64,000 bases of DNA, taken from Streptomyces sp. CB01249. Its GTDB lineage: Bacteria; Actinomycetota; Actinomycetes; Streptomycetales; Streptomycetaceae. Below, piece after piece: positions 43,806-52,909 of this stretch (its first letter is position 1; every line of letters begins with the position of its first letter). The notes beneath the pieces were generated by a model. The model did no database searches and was not told the origin of the DNA. It was given only the letters and a program-made list of their open reading frames with translations. The DNA lies in assembly GCF_001905735.1 (NCBI RefSeq), contig NZ_LISW01000002.1, positions 1-64,000 of the forward strand, read 5' to 3'. The translations under genes were made by a program, and so were the position numbers.

Positions 43806-45230
43806 TTACGCGCTCACGGCGTCCGGAGGCGGCTGCGGGGCGCCCGGGAGGTTGATCACCGCTTCCGTGCCGCCGCCCTCGGCCGGGGTGAGGGCGATGT
43901 CGCCGCCCGACTGCTGGACCGTACGGGCCACGATCGACAGGCCGAGGCCCGAGCCCGGGAGCTGGCGGGCGGACGGGGAGCGCCAGAAGCGCTCGAAGAC
44001 GTGCGGGAGTTCGTCGGCGGGGATGCCGGGGCCGTGGTCCCGGACCGTGAGGCGGCCCCGGTGCAGCACCACGTCGATCGTGCCGCGCGACGGGCTGAAC
44101 TTCACCGCGTTGTCCAGGACGTTGACGATCGCCCGTTCGAGGGCGGCCGGTTCGGCGCGTACGTACCAGGGGGCCAGGTCCTCCGTGATCGTCAGCTCCG
44201 GACCGCGCAGCCGGGCGCGGTGGAGGGCGGCCCGGGTGATGTCGTGCAGGGCCACCACCTGGAGCGGCCCCGGCTGGGCGGCGTCCGGGCGGGCCAGCTC
44301 CTGGAGGTCGCCGATGAGCGCGGCCAGCTCCGTCATCTGCGCCTTCACCGAGGACATCAGGGCCCTGCGGTCGTCCGGCGGGATCGCCCGCCCGGTCTCG
44401 TCGCTGCGGGCGAGCAGCTCCACGTTGGTGCGGAGCGAGGTGAGCGGGGTGCGCAGCTCGTGGCCCGCGTCCGCGATGAGCTGGGCCTGCCGGTCGCGGG
44501 AGGTCGCCAGGGACGCGGTCATCGAGTTGAACGACCGGGACAGCCGGGCGATCTCGTCCTCGCCCTCGGCGGGGATGCGGACGGTCAGGTCCTCGGTCCT
44601 GGCCACGTGCTCGACGGCCTCGGTGAGCTCGTCCACGGGGCGCAGCCCGGACCGGGCGACCCAGAGCCCGGCGGCTCCCGCGCCGATGACGCCGATGCCG
44701 CCGACGAGGAGGAGGACCCAGGCGAGGGTGGACAGGGGCTTGTCGATCTCGCTCATGGGGCGGGCGAAGGAGACGCCGAGTTCCAGGGCCGGCCGACCGG
44801 GCTGTTTCACCTCGGCCTGTTTGGTGAACACGCGCATCTTCACCCCGCCCGCAGTGGTCGCGGAGTGCAGTGCCGTGAGCTGGTCCCGATCGACCACCGC
44901 CAAGTCCGCCTTGGTCACCGGAAGCGCCGCGTAGGACTGATCGATGCAGACCGTGCCCTGGGCATCGATGAGCTGGACGGTGAGTCCGGAATCGGTGCGG
45001 GGGAGTTGCTGGCCGGTTCCCAGGCAGGATCCGTACAGGCTGGTGAGGTAGCGCTCGTCGACCGACGTATTGCGCAACGCCTCGTCCTGCCGGTCCTCCA
45101 GCTGCTCCCGCGTAACGAACCAGCACGCCACCGCCACCGCCGCCACCGCCACCGCGACCGCCGTCGCGACCAGCAGGGCCAGGCGGGAGCGGAGCGGCAG
45201 CGCGCGGACGCGGCGCAGCGGCCCCGTCAT
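43806..45230 (-). CDS. Sensor histidine kinase, MprB-like
   Basis: The 474-residue kinase has two membrane helices (about 15-37 and 165-190) around an extracytoplasmic sensor domain of about 130 residues with two Cys. A HAMP domain, a HisKA domain with phospho-His in [16 protein letters not shown] and a HATPase_c domain follow ([28 protein letters not shown]). It overlaps the regulator gene by 4 bp (ATGA). Architecture and the nearby PepD-like protease match mycobacterial MprAB, which senses envelope stress. Confidence 0.92.
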   Translation of the reverse strand: MTGPLRRVRALPLRSRLALLVATAVAVAVAAVAVACWFVTREQLEDRQDEALRNTSVDERYLTSLYGSCLGTGQQLPRTDSGLTVQLIDAQGTVCIDQSYAALPVTKADLAVVDRDQLTALHSATTAGGVKMRVFTKQAEVKQPGRPALELGVSFARPMSEIDKPLSTLAWVLLLVGGIGVIGAGAAGLWVARSGLRPVDELTEAVEHVARTEDLTVRIPAEGEDEIARLSRSFNSMTASLATSRDRQAQLIADAGHELRTPLTSLRTNVELLARSDETGRAIPPDDRRALMSSVKAQMTELAALIGDLQELARPDAAQPGPLQVVALHDITRAALHRARLRGPELTITEDLAPWYVRAEPAALERAIVNVLDNAVKFSPSRGTIDVVLHRGRLTVRDHGPGIPADELPHVFERFWRSPSARQLPGSGLGLSIVARTVQQSGGDIALTPAEGGGTEAVINLPGAPQPPPDAVSA

Positions 45231-45958
45231 CCGTCGCCCCCGCCCGAGCGGAGCGCGTACCCCACACCGCGCACGGTGTGGACGAGCCGCGGTTCGCCGC
45301 CGGCCTCCGTCTTGCGGCGCAGGTACATCACGTACACGTCCAGGGAGTTGGAGCTCGGCTCAAAGTCGAAACCCCACACCGCCTTGAGGATCTGCTCGCG
45401 GGTCAGCACCTGGCGCGGGTGCGCGAGGAACATCTCCAGGAGCGTGAACTCGGTACGGGTCAGCTCCACGCGCCGGTTGCCGCGCATGACCTCGCGGGTC
45501 GAGAGGTCCATGCGCAGATCGGCGAAGGAGAGCACGTTGTCGTCGGGGACCGGACCGCCCGAGGCCGTCGCGTACGAGCTGCGGCGCAGCAGCGCGCGGA
45601 TGCGGGCGAACAGCTCGTCCAGTTCGAACGGCTTGACCAGGTAGTCGTCGGCGCCCGCGTCGAGTCCGGTGACGCGGTCGCCGACGGTGTCCCGGGCCGT
45701 GAGCATCAGGATGGGCGTGGTGGCGCCCGTGGAGCGGATGCGGCGCGCGGCGGTCAGGCCGTCCATGCGGGGCATCTGGATGTCCAGGACGATGAGGTCG
45801 GGGGCGTACGACTCCGCCTTGGTGAGGGCGTCGAGGCCGTCGACGGCGACCTCGGTGCCGTATCCCTCGAAGGCGAGGCTGCGCTGCAGGGCCTCGCGCA
45901 CGGCGGGCTCGTCGTCGACGATCAGGATGCGCTGCGGATCGTCTTCGGCGGGGCTCAT
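45227..45958 (-). CDS. OmpR-family response regulator, MprA-like
   Basis: The 243-residue regulator has a receiver domain with acidic D15-D16 and phospho-acceptor D59 in [12 protein letters not shown] winged-helix DNA-binding domain follows, containing [22 protein letters not shown] and [13 protein letters not shown]. It is co-translated with the kinase downstream. It lies 68 bp downstream of the protease gene on the same strand, so protease, regulator and kinase may be read as one unit. Confidence 0.94.
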   Translation of the reverse strand: MSPAEDDPQRILIVDDEPAVREALQRSLAFEGYGTEVAVDGLDALTKAESYAPDLIVLDIQMPRMDGLTAARRIRSTGATTPILMLTARDTVGDRVTGLDAGADDYLVKPFELDELFARIRALLRRSSYATASGGPVPDDNVLSFADLRMDLSTREVMRGNRRVELTRTEFTLLEMFLAHPRQVLTREQILKAVWGFDFEPSSNSLDVYVMYLRRKTEAGGEPRLVHTVRGVGYALRSGGGDG

Positions 45959-46026
45959 CGCTGTCTTGTCCTCTTCTCGGTCGTACGGGCCGGGGCGCGG
46001 AGACCCAGTTTCTCAGCCCCGTACGG

Positions 46027-47088
46027 TCAGGAGCCGTTCCCGGCCCGCAGGGTGTCGAGGTCGGCCTTCAGGGTGTTCACCGGGATGGCGAAGCCGAGGC
46101 CCACGCTGCCCGCGCTGGAGCTGCCCTGGCCGCTCGCGGAGCTCGCCGAGTACATCGCGGAGTTGATGCCGATGATCTCGCCGTTCATGTTGATCAGCGC
46201 ACCGCCGGAGTTGCCCGGGTTGAGCGAGGCGTCGGTCTGGATGGCCTTGTACGTGGTGGTGGACTCGCCGGTGTCGCCGTTGAACTGCTGTCCGCCGAAC
46301 TCGAAGGGCCACTGGCGTCCGCCGCCCTGCTGGTCCTGGCCCTGCCCCTGGCTCTGGCCGTTGTCGCCCTCCTTGGCGACCGTGACGTCGCGGTCGAGGG
46401 CGGAGACGATGCCGCTGGTGACGGTGCCGGTCAGGCCCTCGGGGGAGCCGATCGCGACGACCTCGTCGCCGACGGCGACCTGGGAGGAGTCGCCGAGCGT
46501 GGCCGTCTTCAGGCCGCTCGCGCCCTGGAGCTTGATCAGCGCGAGGTCCTTGTCGGCGTCGGTGCCGACGACGTCGGCGGTGTACGTCTTGCCGGTGCTG
46601 AGGGTGACCTTGATCTGGGAGGCGTCCGCGATGACGTGGTTGTTGGTGACGATCTCGCCGTCCGAGGTGATGACCACGCCCGAACCGGTGGACTGGCCGG
46701 CCGTCGAGGTCGCGCCGATCTCCACGATGGTGGGCGAGAGGGCCTTGGCCACACCGGCCACCGTGCCCTTGTCGCTCTGCGAGACGGTGGTGCCGGGCAC
46801 GATGCCGCTCCCGGCGGCCGTGGTGGCGGGGTCGTCGGTGAGCCGGCCGATCACCGTGGCGGTGCCGCCGCCGACGATCGCCGCCGCGATGGCCACGGCG
46901 GCGAGGAGCGCGACCGGCTTGCGGACCCGGCGCCGGGGGGCGGGCGGCTCGGAGACGCCGGGGCCCACCGGGTCCGGGAAGACCGGCTGGGCGGGCTGGT
47001 ATGACGGCGGCGGCGGGTAGACCGCTTCGCCGTTGCCGTACGAGGGGTACATCGGGTACTCGCCGCTCGGGCGCTGGCTCTCTGTCAT
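46027..47088 (-). CDS. Membrane-anchored HtrA/PepD-like serine protease
   Basis: The 353-residue protein has a Pro/Tyr-rich cytoplasmic segment (1-50), one membrane helix (about 58-80) and an extracytoplasmic trypsin-like (S1C) domain. The catalytic triad is His in VTNNHVIAD, Asp in DADKDLALIK and Ser in NPGNSGGALIN. A Gln/Gly-rich insert (GQSQGQGQDQQGGG) interrupts the domain before the Ser. Unlike standard HtrA it has no C-terminal PDZ domain. It probably degrades or refolds damaged envelope proteins under control of the adjacent two-component pair. Confidence 0.9.
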   Translation of the reverse strand: MTESQRPSGEYPMYPSYGNGEAVYPPPPSYQPAQPVFPDPVGPGVSEPPAPRRRVRKPVALLAAVAIAAAIVGGGTATVIGRLTDDPATTAAGSGIVPGTTVSQSDKGTVAGVAKALSPTIVEIGATSTAGQSTGSGVVITSDGEIVTNNHVIADASQIKVTLSTGKTYTADVVGTDADKDLALIKLQGASGLKTATLGDSSQVAVGDEVVAIGSPEGLTGTVTSGIVSALDRDVTVAKEGDNGQSQGQGQDQQGGGRQWPFEFGGQQFNGDTGESTTTYKAIQTDASLNPGNSGGALINMNGEIIGINSAMYSASSASGQGSSSAGSVGLGFAIPVNTLKADLDTLRAGNGS

Positions 47089-47180
47089 GTCTATGAGCCT
47101 GTCCGGCCAAGATGAGAGGAGCGTGAGCGCGCCCTGAGAAGCCCGGCAGAACCTCGTATGCCCGATATAAAGCCCGGGGC

Positions 47181-48221
47181 TCAGGCGGAGGCCGGCGGCT
47201 CTCCGCAGCCGCACGAGCGGCGGACCACCAGCGCCGAGGGGAACTGCTTCAGCCGCTCGCGCCGCGACCCCGACACCCGCAGCGAGTCGTCCAGCACCAG
47301 GTCCACCGCCGCCCGCGCCATCGCCGGACGGTCCGAGGAGACCGTGGTGAGCGGCGGGTCGGTCAGCCCGGCCTCCTTGACGTCGTCGAACCCGGCGACG
47401 GCCAGCTCGCCCGGCACGTCGATGCGCAGCTCGCGCGCGGCCCGCAGCACGCCGATCGCCTGGTCGTCCGTGGCGCAGAAGATGGCCGGCGGCCTGTCCG
47501 GCCCGGCGAGCAGCTCCAGGGCCACCTGATAGGCGTCGTAGCGGTTGTACGGGGCCTGGAAGAGCCGGCCCTCCGTCGAGCGGCCCGACTCGTGCATCGC
47601 GCGCCGCCACCCCTCGACGTGGTCGGCGACCGGGTCACCGACCGCCGGGGTCTCCTCCGTACCGCCGAGGCAGGCCACATACGCGTTGCCGTGCTCCAGG
47701 AGGTGGCGGGTGGCGAGCTGGGCGCCGCCGATGTCGTCCGTGACGACCGCGACGTCGTCGATGGCCTCGGGCCGCTCGTGCAGCAGCACGACCCGGGCGT
47801 CCCACGCCTCTATCTCGGCGGCGGCGCGCTCGCTCGGGCCCTGGCTGACCAGGATGAGTCCGGAGACCCGCATGCCGAGGAAGGCCCGCAGGTAGTGGAC
47901 CTCGCGCTCGTCGCGGTAGTCGGAGTTGCCGACGAGGACCATTTTCCCGCGCTCGGCGGCGGCCTGTTCGACCGCGTGCGCCATCTCCGCGAAGAACGGC
48001 TGCCGGGCGTCCGGCACGATCATCCCTATGAGATCGGTCCGCCGCGAGGCCATCGCCTGGGCGACCCGGTCGGGCCGGTAGCCCAGCTCCTTGATCGCGG
48101 CGAGCACCCGCTCGCGCGTGGCCGGGGCGACCGGCCGGGGTCCGTTGTTGATGACGTAACTGACCACTGCGGTCGACGTCCCCGCCAGTCTCGCCACATC
48201 GTCCCGCGTCACCTTGGCCAC
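47181..48221 (-). CDS. LacI-family transcriptional regulator
   Basis: The 346-residue protein has an N-terminal LacI helix-turn-helix ([20 protein letters not shown], hinge region near residues 45-60) and a periplasmic-binding-protein-like sensor domain. It ends in [11 protein letters not shown], a Cys-rich tail often seen in actinobacterial members. No sugar uptake or catabolic genes are adjacent, so its ligand cannot be guessed from context. It lies 25 bp downstream of glnR on the same strand and could share its transcript. Confidence 0.92.
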   Translation of the reverse strand: MAKVTRDDVARLAGTSTAVVSYVINNGPRPVAPATRERVLAAIKELGYRPDRVAQAMASRRTDLIGMIVPDARQPFFAEMAHAVEQAAAERGKMVLVGNSDYRDEREVHYLRAFLGMRVSGLILVSQGPSERAAAEIEAWDARVVLLHERPEAIDDVAVVTDDIGGAQLATRHLLEHGNAYVACLGGTEETPAVGDPVADHVEGWRRAMHESGRSTEGRLFQAPYNRYDAYQVALELLAGPDRPPAIFCATDDQAIGVLRAARELRIDVPGELAVAGFDDVKEAGLTDPPLTTVSSDRPAMARAAVDLVLDDSLRVSGSRRERLKQFPSALVVRRSCGCGEPPASA

Positions 48222-48245
48222 GCGCGGCAGTCTACGCGGATGGAA

Positions 48246-49031
48246 CTACCTCTTGGCAGGCCGGACCGGGGCTTCTTCCGTGACCTCGGCTACGCGTGAC
48301 TGCTCCGAACGGGTGACCTCCCGCTGGGCCGCCTTGGCCTCCTCCGCCGCCCGCTCGACCTTCTCGGGGGCGACGAACCGGTAGCCCACGTTCCGCACGG
48401 TCCCGATCAGCGACTCGTGCTCCGGGCCGAGCTTGGCGCGCAGCCGCCGTACGTGGACGTCGACCGTGCGCGTACCGCCGAAGTAGTCGTAGCCCCAGAC
48501 CTCCTGGAGCAGCTGGGCGCGGGTGAAGACCCGGCCCGGGTGCTGCGCCAGGTATTTCAGCAGTTCGAATTCCTTGAAGGTCAGGTCGAGGACCCGGCCC
48601 TTGAGTTTCGCGCTGTACGTCGCCTCGTCCACCGAGAGGTCACCGTTGCGGATCTCCATCGGGGAGTCGTCGGCGGTGATCTGCTGGCGGCCGGTCGCCA
48701 GCCGCAGCCGGGCCTCGACCTCGGCGGGGCCCGCGGTGTCCAGCAGGACGTCGTCGATGCCCCAGTCGGCGGTGACGGCCGCGAGGCCGCCCTCCGTGAC
48801 GACGAGGATCAGCGGACAGCCGGGCCCGGTGGACCGCAGCAGCTGGCAGAGCGAACGGACCTGGGGGAGGTCGCGGCGCCCGTCCACGAGGATCACGTCG
48901 GCCCCCGGGGTGTCCACGAGCGCGGGGCCCTCGGCGGGTGCGACGCGCACGCTGTGGAGCAGGAGACCGAGGGCGGGAAGCACCTCCGTCGACGGCTGGA
49001 GGGCATTCGTGAGGAGCAGCAGAGAACTCAT
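48246..49031 (-). CDS. glnR: Global nitrogen regulator GlnR
   Basis: The 261-residue OmpR-type orphan regulator matches known GlnR from the first residues ([14 protein letters not shown]) through the DNA-binding domain ([33 protein letters not shown]). The receiver-like domain keeps the Asp in [10 protein letters not shown] but lacks the other acidic pocket residues, in line with reports that GlnR works as an unphosphorylated dimer. It controls glnA, amtB and nitrate or urea genes in nitrogen limitation. The C-terminal 40 residues are charged and variable. Confidence 0.96.
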   Translation of the reverse strand: MSSLLLLTNALQPSTEVLPALGLLLHSVRVAPAEGPALVDTPGADVILVDGRRDLPQVRSLCQLLRSTGPGCPLILVVTEGGLAAVTADWGIDDVLLDTAGPAEVEARLRLATGRQQITADDSPMEIRNGDLSVDEATYSAKLKGRVLDLTFKEFELLKYLAQHPGRVFTRAQLLQEVWGYDYFGGTRTVDVHVRRLRAKLGPEHESLIGTVRNVGYRFVAPEKVERAAEEAKAAQREVTRSEQSRVAEVTEEAPVRPAKR

Positions 49032-49220
49032 CGCCGTCCACCTGCCCGGTTCGTCGGTCCTTGTTGGTGCACGGTCGGCTCGCCCATGACGTTCGGTCCT
49101 CCTCGTTCCCTGCGAGAGGGGCACTCCCGGGCGGGGGCCCGGGGGAGTATGCGGCTCTGCTTCGTACGGTCCCGCTGAGCTTGTCGAAACGTTGCCGTAA
49201 CAACGTCCGGAAAGCACAAA

Positions 49221-49250
49221 AGGATCCGGGGGCTGCTTTGCCCGGATCCT
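49221..49250. repeat. Inverted repeat in the glnR/hydrolase divergent region
   Basis: A perfect 10-bp inverted repeat, AGGATCCGGG and its complement, flanks a 10-nt centre. On the minus strand it is followed by TTTTGTG, so it could terminate transcripts heading towards glnR; on the plus strand it would lie in the 5' leader of the hydrolase gene, 22 bp before its start. The rest of the 240-bp gap holds both promoters. Confidence 0.65.
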
Positions 49251-49271
49251 CTTCACAGGAGAATAACCCAC

Positions 49272-50156
49272 ATGAGTTCTGTGTCAGAGGGGAGAATTCC
49301 GGATTTCGCTGTTCGCTCGGTCACGCGGGTGCCCCTGAGGGCCGCGTTGCGGGCGGATGACGGGACCTGGATCGAGGCGGTGTACGACCCGTGTACGGGG
49401 GATGACGGCGGGGATACGGCGATCGTCGTCGCACACGGATTCACCGGTTCGGTGGACCGCCCGGCGGTACGCAGGGCGGTGCGCACGTTCTCCCGGTACG
49501 CGGCGGTGGTGACCTTCTCCTTCCGGGGTCACGGCAGGTCCGGCGGGTTCTCCACGGTCGGCGACCGCGAGGTGCTGGACCTGGCGGCGGCGGTCGGCTG
49601 GGCGCGCTCGCTGGGACACCGGCGCGTGGTGACCGTCGGCTTCTCGATGGGCGGCTCGGTGGTGCTGCGGCACGGCGCGCTGTACGCCGCCCCGGGGGCG
49701 GACGACGGGGACGCCGGAGCGGACCGGGACGTTGCGGAGCGCGAGGGGCGCGTAGGGGCGCGTACGGGGGCGCATGCGGACGCGGTGGTGTCGGTGAGCG
49801 CCCCCGCGCGCTGGTACTACCGGGGGACGGCTCCGATGCGCCGCCTGCACTGGATGGTGACCCGGCCCGCCGGACGGCTCGTCGGGCGCTACGGCTTCCG
49901 CACGCGCATCCACCGCGAGGCGTGGGACCCGGTCCCGCTCTCCCCGGTGGAGGCCGCCGCCCTGATCGCCCCGGCCCCCCTGCTGCTCGTGCACGGCGAC
50001 CGGGACCCGTACTTCCCGCTCGACCACCCCCGCATGCTCGCCGCCGCGGCGGGCGACGCGGCGGAGCTGTGGCTGGAGCGCGGCATGGGGCACGCGGAGA
50101 ACGCGGCCGACGAGAGCTTGCTCACCCGCATCGCCGACTGGGTGGTGCGACGGTGA
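49272..50156 (+). CDS. Alpha/beta-fold hydrolase
   Basis: The 294-residue cytoplasmic enzyme has an oxyanion region VAHGFTGS, nucleophile Ser in VGFSMGGS, Asp in [11 protein letters not shown] and His in [10 protein letters not shown], the complete triad of esterases and lipases of this fold. A charged insert of about 35 residues ([19 protein letters not shown] onward) interrupts the fold after the nucleophile helix. Start ATG 49272 has AGGAGA upstream. The substrate is unknown. The next gene is a MoaD/ThiS-like protein 65 bp away on the same strand. Confidence 0.9.
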   Translation: MSSVSEGRIPDFAVRSVTRVPLRAALRADDGTWIEAVYDPCTGDDGGDTAIVVAHGFTGSVDRPAVRRAVRTFSRYAAVVTFSFRGHGRSGGFSTVGDREVLDLAAAVGWARSLGHRRVVTVGFSMGGSVVLRHGALYAAPGADDGDAGADRDVAEREGRVGARTGAHADAVVSVSAPARWYYRGTAPMRRLHWMVTRPAGRLVGRYGFRTRIHREAWDPVPLSPVEAAALIAPAPLLLVHGDRDPYFPLDHPRMLAAAAGDAAELWLERGMGHAENAADESLLTRIADWVVRR

Positions 50157-50221
50157 ACCATGATGGGGGGCCGGTGTCCCCCGAACCGGCACCGGAGGAA
50201 CGGAACGAAAGGAGCGCCGCC

Positions 50222-50476
50222 ATGCCCGCGGGAACGATCCGTTACTGGGCCGCCGCCAAGGCCGCGGCCGGGACCGCGGAGGAGCCGTACGCCGCCGCGA
50301 CCCTCAAGGAGGCGCTCGACGCGGTGCGCGAGCGGCACCCCGGCGAGCTGAGCAGCGTCCTGCGCAGGTGCTCGTTCCTCATCGACGGCGATCCCGTCGG
50401 TACCCGGAGCCATGAGACCGTACGCCTTGCCGAGGGCGGCACGGTCGAGGTGCTCCCGCCGTTCGCAGGAGGGTGA
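50222..50476 (+). CDS. MoaD/ThiS-like ubiquitin-fold sulfur carrier
   Basis: The 84-residue protein has the beta-grasp pattern of MoaD/ThiS and ends in the Gly-Gly (PPFAGG) that is adenylated and thiocarboxylated to carry sulfur. ATG 50222 has AAAGGAG upstream. No moaE, thiG or E1-like gene is close, so whether it serves molybdopterin, thiamine or another pathway is open. The sulfur genes about 2.4 kb downstream are suggestive only. Confidence 0.87.
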   Translation: MPAGTIRYWAAAKAAAGTAEEPYAAATLKEALDAVRERHPGELSSVLRRCSFLIDGDPVGTRSHETVRLAEGGTVEVLPPFAGG

Positions 50477-50486
50477 ACCCCAGCAC

Positions 50487-51620
50487 ATGAGCAACGATCA
50501 GCAACAGCCGCAGTACGGGTACGGCCAGGGCCCGGAACAGCAGCCGCAGTACGGGTACGGGCAGGACCCGCAGCAGCAGTACGCGTACGGCCAGGACCAG
50601 CAGCAGTACGGCTATCCGCAGCAGGGGTACCCCCAGCAGGCGTACCCGGACCCCGCGGCCGGGCAGCCGGACCAGGGCGCCACGCAGACCTGGCAGGGGC
50701 AGACCTGGGACACGCAGTACCAGCCGCCGGTCACCGGCTCCTACCCGCTGCCGCCCGAGGTCCACGCGGAGCCCGCGCCGCCCGAGCCCGTGGCGCCCGT
50801 GCCGCCCGCCGCCGCTTCCGGCGCCGACGGGTACAGCGCGCCCACCACCCTCGGCAACGCCCGGATCACCGACGCGCAGCGCGCCCGGGCCGAGGGGCGT
50901 TCCCCGATCATCGCGCCGGGAATCCAGCCGGCCGCGATCACCGCGGTGCTCGGGCTGCTGCTGGCGCTCGGCGCGGCGATCGGTTCGTACGCGCTGGCCG
51001 TGCCGCTGGTGCTGCTCCAGGCGGTGACGGCGGCGGGCTGGTTCCGGCTGAACGGCATGTGGCCGGCCCGGCAGGGCATCGCGCTGGCGTTCGCCGGCGG
51101 CCTGGTCGCCGATGTGGCGCTGCTCGCGGCGGGCCGGGAGAACGGTCCGGCCGCGATCATCGGCACGCTGGGCGTCTGGGTGCTGCTCACCGTGGTCCTC
51201 CAGCTGCGCAGCCGGGCCGGGGCGGACGAGCGGATGCAGGGCCTCATGGCCACCGTCGCGTCGGCCGCCCTCGCGGTGCTGGCGGCCGGCCACCTCGCGG
51301 CCGTCCCGGACGCCGTGACGGTGGGCGCGGTCGCGGTCGCCGCCGCCGTGCTCGTACGGGCGCTGCCGCTGCCCGCGCCGGTGTCCGTGGTGGCCGCGCT
51401 GGCCGTCGCGGCGGGTGCGGGAGCGGTGGCGGGGGGTTTCACGGACCTGGGTGCGAAGGGGGCGCTGCTGGGCCTCGCCGCCGGGGTCTGCGCGCTGATC
51501 GGGCTGCGGGTCGCGAGCTATGACTACCCGTCACGCTTCGTGCACATGACGGCGGGTGTGGCCCTGCCGCTGACCGCGGCCGCGCCGGCCGTCTATGTGC
51601 TGGGGCGCGTGCTGACGTAG
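50487..51620 (+). CDS. Membrane protein with Gln/Tyr/Gly-rich low-complexity N-terminus
   Basis: The 377-residue protein starts with about 60 residues of QYGYGQ-type repeats, then a Pro/Ala-rich linker to about residue 120, then eight or so closely packed membrane helices (about 145-375) with short loops. There is no recognised transporter motif. The first part is prion-like in composition and may drive self-association or bind a partner at the inner membrane face. It starts 11 bp after the MoaD-like gene stops, so they are probably co-expressed. Function unknown. Confidence 0.85.
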   Translation: MSNDQQQPQYGYGQGPEQQPQYGYGQDPQQQYAYGQDQQQYGYPQQGYPQQAYPDPAAGQPDQGATQTWQGQTWDTQYQPPVTGSYPLPPEVHAEPAPPEPVAPVPPAAASGADGYSAPTTLGNARITDAQRARAEGRSPIIAPGIQPAAITAVLGLLLALGAAIGSYALAVPLVLLQAVTAAGWFRLNGMWPARQGIALAFAGGLVADVALLAAGRENGPAAIIGTLGVWVLLTVVLQLRSRAGADERMQGLMATVASAALAVLAAGHLAAVPDAVTVGAVAVAAAVLVRALPLPAPVSVVAALAVAAGAGAVAGGFTDLGAKGALLGLAAGVCALIGLRVASYDYPSRFVHMTAGVALPLTAAAPAVYVLGRVLT

Positions 51621-51742
51621 TCCCGTACGCCTGGAATCCGTACCGTTCCCTCCGCATGGCGAGGCCCTCCACGGGGAACCGTTGGGGGGCTTTCGCACGT
51701 CGATCACGCCGTACGGACGGCAGGGTGGGGGGAAGGACAGGC

Positions 51743-52438
51743 ATGCGTGCACTGCGAATATGGGTCATCGCCCTGGTGATCCTGGCGGCGTTGTTCGTGG
51801 CCGTGGACCGGGTGGCGGTGTACATCGCCGAGTCGCAGGCCGAGGACCGGGTGGAGATCCCGGGCGCGCAGATCGGCTCCACCGACATCTCCGTCAAGGG
51901 CTTCCCGTTCCTCACCCAGCTCGCCGGCTCGGAGCTGGACGAGGTCGACGTGAAGATCACCGGCATCGAGACCCGCGCCGGGGGGCGCACGCTGCGGATC
52001 TCCACGATGAACGCCGAACTGCACGACGTGCGCCTGACCGACGGCTTCTCCGGCGCCACCGCCGCCCGTGCCACCGGGACGGCCGTCATCTCGTACGAGG
52101 ACCTGACCAAGGCCGCCAGCGACGGCGTCAAGGTCGAGTACGGCGGCAAGAACAAGGTGAAGGTGACCGGGACGGTCGCCGTCCCCTTCCTGGGGCGCCC
52201 GGTCTCGCGCAGCGTCCTGTCCACCGTCACCCTGCTCGACGGCCGCACCGTCCGCGTCCACGCGGACAAGGTGCCGGGTGAGGGCATCCCCGGCCTGGAG
52301 AAGCTGATCCGCGAGAAGACCGACTTCGAGCGCGAGGTCGGCGGGCTGCCGAACGGCCTGAAGCTGGAGAGGATCCAGCCGACCGAGGACGGCCTGGAGA
52401 TATCGGTGACCGGCACCGAGGTGCGCCTGGCGGGATGA
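51743..52438 (+). CDS. DUF2993 (LmeA-like) membrane-anchored protein
   Basis: The 231-residue protein has an N-terminal membrane anchor (about 5-25) and an extracytoplasmic DUF2993 domain with SVKGFPFLTQL, the beta-rich middle and a C-terminal LPNGLKLERIQPTEDGLEISV. The mycobacterial relative LmeA is needed for lipomannan elongation and binds phospholipid. Start ATG 51743 has GGAAGGA 5 bp upstream. It is not clearly in an operon. Confidence 0.9.
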   Translation: MRALRIWVIALVILAALFVAVDRVAVYIAESQAEDRVEIPGAQIGSTDISVKGFPFLTQLAGSELDEVDVKITGIETRAGGRTLRISTMNAELHDVRLTDGFSGATAARATGTAVISYEDLTKAASDGVKVEYGGKNKVKVTGTVAVPFLGRPVSRSVLSTVTLLDGRTVRVHADKVPGEGIPGLEKLIREKTDFEREVGGLPNGLKLERIQPTEDGLEISVTGTEVRLAG

Positions 52439-52608
52439 CCGGGCCCGTGCGTGGGCAGGGATGAGTGGCCCGGCCACATAGTGAGACGGACCGGTCCGGT
52501 CCGCAGATGGCGGACCGCCCGGGCGCCTCGCGCGACGGTGCCGGGCCGGTGTCGTAGCGGCAGCCGTTCCGCATTGCGGACGATCCTGTCTCAGCATGCG
52601 ACACGGCG

Positions 52609-52638
52609 GTGACATGTCCGCCCGTACGTCCCTACGAT
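52609..52638 (+). promoter_or_regulatory. Promoter of the sulfurtransferase operon (leaderless type)
   Basis: GTGACA (52609-52614) and TACGAT (52633-52638) are 18 bp apart and match HrdB-type -35 and -10 boxes. The -10 ends 7 bp before ATG 52646, placing the predicted transcription start at that ATG. Hairpins in the preceding 150 bp (for example around 52485-52520) are of unknown role. Confidence 0.65.
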
Positions 52639-52645
52639 CGGTCCC

Positions 52646-52753
52646 ATGCAGTGCTCTATGGGCGGCCTCCCTCGGGGTGGCCAGGCGGATCTCACGAAGC
52701 GGCGGGCAGTGGACCTGTGCCGCGTCGCCGCCATGCTCTGTCGCACTGTCTGA
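52646..52753 (+). CDS. Leader peptide upstream of the sulfurtransferase gene
   Basis: This 35-residue ORF (31 if ATG 52658 is used) ends in the segment RRAVDLCRVAAMLCRTV, with two spaced Cys near its end. Similar short peptides with a VDLCRV-type end lie upstream of sulfur genes in Streptomyces and are annotated as putative leader peptides. It seems to be translated from a leaderless mRNA and stops 156 bp before the sulfurtransferase start. Ribosome pausing at the Cys codons when Cys-tRNA is low could alter downstream folding; that mechanism is inference. Confidence 0.75.
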   Translation: MQCSMGGLPRGGQADLTKRRAVDLCRVAAMLCRTV

Positions 52754-52909
52754 GCGGGACGCCCGGTTTCCCGCATTCCCCAGGCCCTTCGACCGCACGT
52801 CGGGGCCATCGCGCATGCCGCCCGTGGATACGGGCCCGCGCCCCGCACATCCGCATCACGCACGACCCGTGCACCATCTCGCCGCAGACTGCCCCGGAGG
52901 AGAAACACA

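Noticed and set aside
52800..52909. Possible alternative ORFs (52596-52913, 52609-52923) upstream of the sulfurtransferase
   Set aside because: They overlap the leader peptide in other frames, lack a good start signal and family-like sequence, and run into or past the sulfurtransferase start.
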